Source: Circinella umbellata | Lineage: Eukaryota > Mucoromycota > Mucoromycetes > Mucorales > Lichtheimiaceae | DNA: 64,000 nt | NCBI GenBank assembly: GCA_025093555.1 | Contig: JAIWNF010000009.1 | Location: 771,501 to 835,500 of the forward strand | Direction: 5' to 3' | Part shown: positions 57,537 to 64,000 of the stretch, one piece after another | Numbering within the stretch: the stretch's first letter is position 1 | How the letters are laid out: each line of letters opens with the position of its first letter | Program-made: the position numbers and the translations under genes | Notes under the pieces: generated by a model | What the model saw: the letters and a program-made list of their open reading frames with translations, nothing else | What the model was told of the DNA's origin: nothing | The model's database searches: none

Positions 57537-58244
57537 ATGCGAGATATACAAATAATTAAAAGTCAGGAACATCATTGGCCATTTGATATAATCTCATCAG
57601 TATTTTCGTTTGTTCGATTGATAGACTTGGGCCGATTATTACGACAAGAATCAGGAGATCAAAATTTTTGGGACTATTGTAGTTATGCAATACAAACCCG
57701 TGCCAAAGCAGAAGCATGGGAACTAGCACTTTATACGCCCGCGGGATATATGGCAACTCTATGCCATGGTAATCGAAAACTTGAAGCGATCGGCAGGCTA
57801 CGATGTACCGGTTATGATACACAAAAAGCAGTTATACATTTTGAGTCTTGTGCCGCGGAAGAGGATTACTTTTTTATTAATACACAGGATCCACCGTCAT
57901 CATTAAAGCTTATCTGTGCACAATGGCCATACCCACCAACAGCTGAGGATCAGACGGACAACATCCCTATCATCTGTAGTCCAGGTATCTATCGACAGCG
58001 ATTAGGTCCGGATGGTGAAGGAGGACAGTTGCAATATAGTATTGTTAAAAATTATGAACAACAGTGGGCTGATACGTTTTGTAATCAATGTCATACTGTA
58101 CATCAACCGTACAACAACAATCATCACGATAATAATAATACTAGTGGTTATGGTGACAATGATAGTGGTCAAAGTGTAATGAAGATCAGGTTTCAAAGCG
58201 CCTTTGTCACATTTGAGTGGTTACAACAAGGTTTACAATTATAA
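57537..58244 (+). CDS. Unknown protein with F-box-like N-terminus
   Basis: Single-exon ORF of 235 residues. The first 50 residues (WPFDIISSVFSFVRLIDLGRL) resemble a degenerate F-box helix bundle. The rest is a compact, aromatic-rich domain (TPAGYMATLCHGN, HFESCAAEEDYFF, LKLICAQWPYPP) with an Asn/His-rich loop near residue 200 and a FVTFEWLQQGLQL end. I do not recognise the family. Codon use and length support a real gene, with the ATG right after an AT-rich leader. Confidence 0.65.
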   Translation: MRDIQIIKSQEHHWPFDIISSVFSFVRLIDLGRLLRQESGDQNFWDYCSYAIQTRAKAEAWELALYTPAGYMATLCHGNRKLEAIGRLRCTGYDTQKAVIHFESCAAEEDYFFINTQDPPSSLKLICAQWPYPPTAEDQTDNIPIICSPGIYRQRLGPDGEGGQLQYSIVKNYEQQWADTFCNQCHTVHQPYNNNHHDNNNTSGYGDNDSGQSVMKIRFQSAFVTFEWLQQGLQL

Positions 58245-58527
58245 TCAATAATAATAAAATAATAAAATAAAGATATTCTGAGTCATGGTTGATTTGCATG
58301 CGGGGGCGCGTGAAGGGTGTCTGAATGCACATGTCGCGCTTGTAGGAGTTTAAAATGGACTCGTCGAGATCAAATGAGTCGAACTGTTTGCTCAAATTTC
58401 ATTTGTTAGAGTCATACTATGCAACTTGCTATAAAGCACATGAAGATTTTCGTGGTATCATTTCGTTTTTCTGTCTTACTTCAATAACTTCAACACCGAT
58501 TTTTATTTTAGATACGTAATTGTAACA

Positions 58528-61160
58528 ATGATGCCATTATCTTCCGTTGCTGCTTTGACGCGTGGGAAGGTTCCAAATCCTTTAAATACCCTTCAACTCA
58601 CTTCTAAATTTCGTTTTCTTCGTTATCATCTTTACTCTACTGCCATGCCTGTCGTCGAACAAGAACAATCTACTATTATTTCATCTAATGGTGCCACTAA
58701 GGCCCTTAAGCAATCTCACCACTTTGCTATCTCTCCCTATTATAATCAAGGTATTCATTCATTTCAATAAAACTTTTTTGATAGCGGTCTGGATCAAAAC
58801 ATCTGATGGATAAGAGAAAAAAAATGGTTGAAATCTTTTTGTTTTAACACTTGCTATATCTTTATTTATTTATTAGGTACCGGTCTTTCATCAGAAGCTC
58901 GTGCTCATCTTGGTCTTCGTGGCTATAGCCCCATTGCCGTTGAAACTCTTGATCTTCAAAAAGAACGTGCCTTGAAGCAATTGCGATCAAAGAGTACTTC
59001 TTTGGATAAGTATATTTTTATGGCACAACTTCGAAATAGCAACACCAGATTGTTTTACAAACTTGTCTGTGACGAATTAGCAGTATGTAACAAAGATTTT
59101 ACTTTTTTTATTTGTGTTGGGCGTTTTTGTCTCCCCACTTTTTATTATTATATAATCTCTCTCCTTAAAACATCTGTTGACGTTTTTTCTCTGTGTTATT
59201 TTATTATGTTTTTTCTTTATTAATAGGAAATGGCACCCATTATTTACACCCCAACCGTCGGTGAAGCTTGTGTTGAGTATTCTAATATCTATCCATTCTT
59301 GGGTGCACCTGGTAAGTTTGCTATTGATAAATTTTGGGGGGGGGGGAATGAATGTCTGTGTGTGGCTAGTTTTATGATTCCGCAGTTTCAAGAAATTATA
59401 CCTTTTCTATCCCAAACTTTATTCTGACCTTCCGTGCTCCACGGTTGTATTACTTGTTATAGGTACCCCCGATGGTTTATACATTACCATCAATGACTTG
59501 CCATATATCAAAGATATCGTTCGTAATTATAGACAAAATGCAGAAGGTGCTCCCGACATTACTGTCATTACCGATGGTTCCCGAATCCTCGGCCTTGGTG
59601 ATCTTGGTATGAACGGTATTGGTATTCCAATTGGTAAACTTCAACTTTATACTGGTGGTGCTGGTATTGATCCTCGCAAGACTTTGCCAATTGTTCTTGA
59701 TTTTGGTACCAATACTGAACGTTATTTGAATGATCCATTGTATCTTGGCTTAAAACAAAAGCGTCCCGCCGATCCTGAGGTAAATTTTAATTTTCTTACG
59801 CCCCACAACTATCTGATTCCACACACCCCGTATTCGTCTCTCCGCAATCCCCCCCCCCCCAATTCCCCATACGGAAACAAAGAAAAAGAAAAAGATCTTT
59901 GGAACCTGCATTATATTTGCGCTTATGCATCATCAACTGACCAAATATTAATATTTTTTTAACGAACAATAGTTTTATGAAGCTATGGATAAGGTTATGG
60001 AAGCTTTGTATGATGTTTACCCTGAGATTCTTGTTCAATTCGAAGATTTCTCATCTGAACATGTAAGTAATTTGTTTTTGGTGCTAATAAGTAATTAAAT
60101 AAAAGCGGGAATAGCTCGCTGTGTAATAGTGATAATTAATAACAAAGCGATCTTGCTACCTTTTTAGGCCTTTGGTTTATTGGAAAAGTATCAAAACCAA
60201 AAATTCTGTTTCAACGATGATATTCAAGGTACCGGCTCTGTCATTCTGTCCGGTTTCATGAATGCTGTTCGTGTTGCTAAGGAAAAGACAGGTCTTGACC
60301 CCAAGGATCATCGTATCGTTTTCTTTGGTGCTGGTTCTTCAGCTATTGGTGTTGCCAAGAACATTCTTACTTATTTCATGAACGAACATGGATTCACTGA
60401 AGAAGAGGCCAAACGTGTCTTCTATCTTGTTGATAGTAAGGGATTAATTACTCAAGACCGTGGAGACAAGCTTGCTCAACACAAAGTTTACTTTGCTCGA
60501 TCTGACAATGAAGGTGCACAATTCAGATCATTATGTGATGTAATCGATTACGTCAAGCCTACAGCTCTGATTGGTCTTTCAGCCCAACATCAAGCATTCA
60601 CCAAGGAAGCTGTTGAAAAGATGGCTGCAAACAACAAATTACCTATTCTTTTCCCTTTGTCAAACCCTATGACCAATGCTGAATGTACCTTTGACCAAGC
60701 CATGGAATACACTAACGAAAATGTTCTTTTTGCTTCTGGAACTGCTTTCCCACCCTACAAGACTAAATCAGGTGAACTGAAGTATGCTGGTCAAGGTAAT
60801 AACATGTATATTTTCCCTGGTCTTGGTTTGGGTGCAATTGTTGCCAAGGCTCGACATGTTTCCGACAAGATGGTCTACGAAGCTGCCAAGGGTCTTTCTA
60901 GTACTTTGTTGCCAGAGGAAATCGCACAAAGTGACTTATATCCATCTTTGGCTCGTATTCGTTCTGTATCTGCACAAGTTGCTGTTTCTGTATGTAAACA
61001 AGCTCTTCGTGAAAACTTGGCACGAGATCCCGTATTACTTAACTTGGCCAACTCAAGTACTAACTTTGATCAAGCCTTGTTAGACTATGTCACTTCTCGT
61101 ATGTGGGATCCCAACCAGGCCGATTATTTCACTGTACCTGCTATTAAGAATGGTGCTTAA
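58528..61160 (+). CDS. NAD-dependent malic enzyme, probably mitochondrial
   Basis: Six exons (58528-58750, 58877-59082, 59227-59311, 59463-59779, 59973-60062, 60168-61160), 637 residues. The N-terminus is Arg/Ser/Leu-rich with RFLRYHLYST, a likely mitochondrial presequence. Core motifs: APIIYTPTVGEAC, DGSRILGLGDLGMNGIGIPI (malate site), VLDFGTNTERYL, FEDFSSEHAFGLL (metal ligands), FNDDIQGTGSVILSG, the dinucleotide fold FFGAGSSAIGVAKNI followed by LVDSKG (Asp favours NAD), and FPLSNPMTNAECTFDQA. It converts malate to pyruvate, CO2 and reduced cofactor. In oleaginous fungi malic enzymes feed lipid synthesis, but that role usually belongs to NADP forms. Introns 3 and 4 carry complementary G and C tracts. 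Confidence 0.93.
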
Positions 61161-62631
61161 AGAAATACCATTATTAAAAAAATTCATTCCCACCAATCTA
61201 AAAACCTCCCTGTCAAACAAACCCCTACTCTTTCTACTATCCCGAAAAATTAATCGCATATAACAAGCATATCTTTCTTACTCATTGTTTTCTCCATATG
61301 ATTCGCTATCATTGCGATTTCTATTTTACATTAATATATCCCTTTCACTGTTAACTCACTTCAAGTACACTTTTTTTTGCATATATTCAAATAAAAATCA
61401 TATTCTCTATTTTGCACATTAAAATCATATATACTAATTATTTTAAACCCTACTCCTTTTTCTGCATAAATGTCAAACTAACAATGGAGAAATTTATTAT
61501 ATCAATTTATCCGCCGCGTATAATAATGGATCATGGTGAACGGAAAGAGCCGTGATAATGAAACCATAGTACAAACATTATCGTAATTTTAGAAATTTTC
61601 CAGGATATCTCAATGCAAGAATATTAAGGCAACAGGGAAAAAAAGCTACATCACTTTGCTGATCTATCATATTACGTACATATTAATTATAATTATAAAA
61701 TGACAGGAATAAATGCACCATGTTGGATGTCAAAACCTAGTTTTTTTTTTGTTAATCGTCAGCATAGTTACACCTAAAGTCTTTGTTGGTGGTCATTGGG
61801 ACAGAAACTAATAACATAACGAGGATGAAGATGATTGGCATAGGAGTGGAAAATGACACTATAACCTTCCATATTTAACGAATGGTACTTCTTCATATAC
61901 TGGTGTTCTTGATGGCAATTCTGGTGTGCTCCCATCCAACGATGTTGGTGTTGAAAAGTCTTTATCATTACCTAATCTACACCCTTACTCTTATCGACCC
62001 TGACAATCAAATGATAATCGACTTCCTGTAATAGTTACTTTGACCTTTACTAAACTTTTCGCTGAAACAGCATGCTTTTTTAACTGACTAAAATAACAAT
62101 AACATTGGCAATAACAACAATAGTTCTTGGCGCGTCATCGATAAGATATGATGTACGTAGGTAAATTGAGTATAGAAACTTTAATTGTCAGCATACTATA
62201 GATTTAAGGTTGCTGCTGGTTCCATGGTTATGCTAGCTGTTGAGCTTTTTGCTTCTACTCAATTGTTCAAAAAGCATCCCGTTACTTCTAAACTATTTTC
62301 ATCTCTTTTTCTTTTTTTTACAAGTTGTTTTTTAATAATATTGATGATACAGTAGTAGAAGTATATATATGATTAAAAATAAAACACAACTAATAATCAC
62401 AATCGTCTTTTCCATTTTTTCGTATAACCCCTGGATTGCGACTGAAATCTTTTCTAATAATACGATACGTAAATGATTTTACAAGAACTAATTACAAGGG
62501 AATCTATCCATGTTAACAACCCCGATCTAATCATCGACCATGAACAATTCAGTAGTTTATCTTTCTTCCCCATACTTCTACTTTATATAATTTTGTAATA
62601 TTATAAGAACGACAACAGCAACTATAAAAAG
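61161..62631. other. 1.5-kb gap with one decayed coding-like fragment
   Basis: Apart from the relic at about 61698-62086 the sequence is AT-rich 3' UTR and promoter-like DNA. A TATATATATG stretch near 62362 is not obviously linked to a gene. Confidence 0.4.
61698..62086 (+). pseudogene. Decayed coding fragment, unknown family
   Basis: Begins at an ATG encoding MTGINAPCWMSKPSFF. After a frame change near 61770 it continues as VFVGGHWDRN, HNEDEDDWHRSGK, NLPYLTNGTSSYTGVLDGNS and VEKSLSLPNLHPYSYRP, with several stops between the blocks, to FTKLFAETACFFN. The long protein-like text in one frame with scattered stops is typical of a recent pseudogene. Not assigned. Confidence 0.4.
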
Positions 62632-63200
62632 ATGATGAGTGAAATGGAAAAGGGGTATGCCAAAGGAGGTAATAATAATATTCATACGTGGTTATTCGAG
62701 AAATAGAAAGCTTATATATATACATTTATGCAAATTAAAGCGATCTTTACACTTTCTCAAATAACGGTAATAATGCTAATAATGCCACTTTTACTTATTT
62801 ACATATAGGCAATGAAAACAGACCACAACCACCACAGCCACCACCTTCATATCAACAGCAAGAGCCAATATCAGATGGTGGAGGTTATAATTACAGTGGT
62901 GAAGAACCACCACCACCACAACAAACATATTATCAGCCTCCTCCACAACAAACTGACTATGTTCCTCCACCTCCAACTGATCAACAGCCAGCTGGTGGCC
63001 GTAACCGTTTCGTTCAATTTTATGCTCCTGATAATAATCGATCCCTCGGTTTGAAACGTCGCTTCTGTACTACTATTTGCTGCTGCATTATTATCGGGCT
63101 TGTTGTAGGTCTTTCTGCAGGATTAACACGTCGCAGTTATTATTATGGTTACAATAATAATGGTTATAATAATGGCTATAATAATGGATATTATAACTAG
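62632..63200 (+). CDS. Small proline-rich single-pass membrane protein
   Basis: Two exons (62632-62668, 62809-63200), 142 residues, starting MMSEMEKGYAKGG. The first half is Pro/Gln/Tyr-rich, with PPPSYQQQ (PPxY) and repeated PPPP-QQT(D/Y)Y units. A basic NRSLGLKRRF leads into CTTICCCIIIGLVVGLSAGL, a hydrophobic membrane segment with four Cys that may be palmitoylated. The C-terminus is a YNNGYNNGYNNG repeat. With no signal peptide, the Pro-rich part is probably cytosolic. The small first exon makes this gene easy to miss. Function unknown. Confidence 0.7.
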
Positions 63201-64000
63201 AAAAAAGTCTTTATCATTATCATATACATTTTATACAATATATATTACTCGCCTTTTCTTATTATTATATATAAATATATAAATCCAACAATAGTAACAA
63301 TTAATAATTTTTTTTCCTCAAGCTTTCTGCTATAGTCACTCTTTTTTTTTCTTTTTTTAATTCATCTTACAATTTGTTTGCTTATAATGCATGGAGTGAG
63401 ATTGGGCATATAAACTTGGGTAAATATGTAACCCCCGATCTTAATTATATGGCGGGCTCTCGAGGTTGATGATAAAACCGTAAGCTCCTCTCTCTAAGTA
63501 CATGATTAGTTTTGGGGAAAGAGGACTAAGAAAGGAGGCAGGAAATTGAGTATCATACAGCAGCAATATTATGAGAGGGTTAATTTCTTCTATTATTTTA
63601 ACTATTGTAACCAAGAAAAATAAAAGGGATCAGAGAGAGAGAGAGAGAGAGAGGATTGTGATATTATGAAAAGATCAACGTTGTCTTCTAATAAACAGAA
63701 GTATACATTATGTAGTAAGTATATATTACTATATATATTATTTCTTTTCTTCTATTATGTATTTAAAATAGCCATGGAATTTTTTATTTTTATACAAGAT
63801 ATGTGCAATTGACTGTGAGATACATATAAAGTGATCCAGTGACTCATTATAATGAAGCAGATACAGTTTGATATCATAGGATTAAAAATACAATACATTA
63901 TAATAATATAATTCTCTTTACATGTACTCTTTGATCTAGAACAACTAATAGCGCGATTATGAAAAAACATGTTGGTAGATTTTGAACTGAACGATAACCG
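63201..64000. other. Terminal non-coding stretch
   Basis: 3' UTR of the preceding gene, then AT-rich DNA with a (GA)n microsatellite at about 63632-63652. No supported gene; the minus-strand ORF at 63755-63970 has no coding character. Confidence 0.4.

Overview
The window looks like nuclear DNA of an early-diverging filamentous fungus, most likely Mucoromycota (Mucorales-like). It is AT-rich, its genes carry many short GT-AG introns with AT-rich interiors, and it holds a DIRS-type tyrosine-recombinase retrotransposon. It also carries an orphan repeat gene family that I associate with mucoralean genomes (from memory, not a search). There is no operon structure, no CRISPR array and no rRNA, and I found no convincing tRNA.

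Region 1 (1-11.5 kb) is one very large inverted repeat. The left arm (1-3769, cut by the window start) and right arm (7633-11369 or beyond) mirror each other almost perfectly: position p pairs with 11370-p in the outer part and 11402-p in the inner part. The switch is caused by a 32-bp copy-number change in a TTTTGCG array. At the exact centre lies a DIRS element (3602-7800) with ITRs, an internal complementary region, a gag-like ORF and an RT/RNase H/methyltransferase-like/tyrosine-recombinase frame. The gag frame is shifted and the long frame has two in-frame stops. Each arm carries an orphan-family gene broken by one nonsense codon. Each arm also carries an extremely AT-rich, intronless cassette with an intact ISXO2/Merlin-type transposase and a second small ORF (truncated in the left arm). 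Both cassette ORFs have AAAATTGA upstream, a motif known as the mimivirus early promoter.

Region 2 (11.5-16.5 kb) is a graveyard. It holds a possibly chimeric membrane-protein gene whose last exon is a fragment of the arm gene family, a decayed VASt/GRAM (Lam/Sip3-like) paralogue, a further repeat fragment, and an 813-bp TA-flanked terminal-inverted-repeat element (14398-15210).

Region 3 (16.5-64 kb) is ordinary gene-dense fungal DNA. In order: MFS transporter (+), EMC7 (+), gamma-butyrobetaine/trimethyllysine dioxygenase (+), bestrophin-like channel (+), a tandem double Zn2Cys6 regulator (+), cytosolic seryl-tRNA synthetase (+), an unknown 94-residue protein (-), a second MFS paralogue (-), a METTL6/Trm141-like tRNA m3C methyltransferase (-), PRP18 (+), a Sel1-repeat protein (-), a single-pass membrane protein ending in a PPxY motif (+), an alpha/beta hydrolase (-), a ~1.56-kresidue BAR-PH-GRAM-VASt Lam/Sip3-like lipid-transfer protein (-), a Pof3-like TPR/F-box/LRR protein (-), an unknown 235-residue protein (+), a mitochondrial NAD-malic enzyme (+) and a small proline-rich membrane protein (+). 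The 53.6-57.5 kb and 61.2-62.6 kb gaps hold only decayed coding-like fragments. The genes are mostly unrelated housekeeping functions; the one plausible functional pairing is SerRS with the METTL6-like enzyme. All exon limits were read by eye from splice signals, phase and family similarity.
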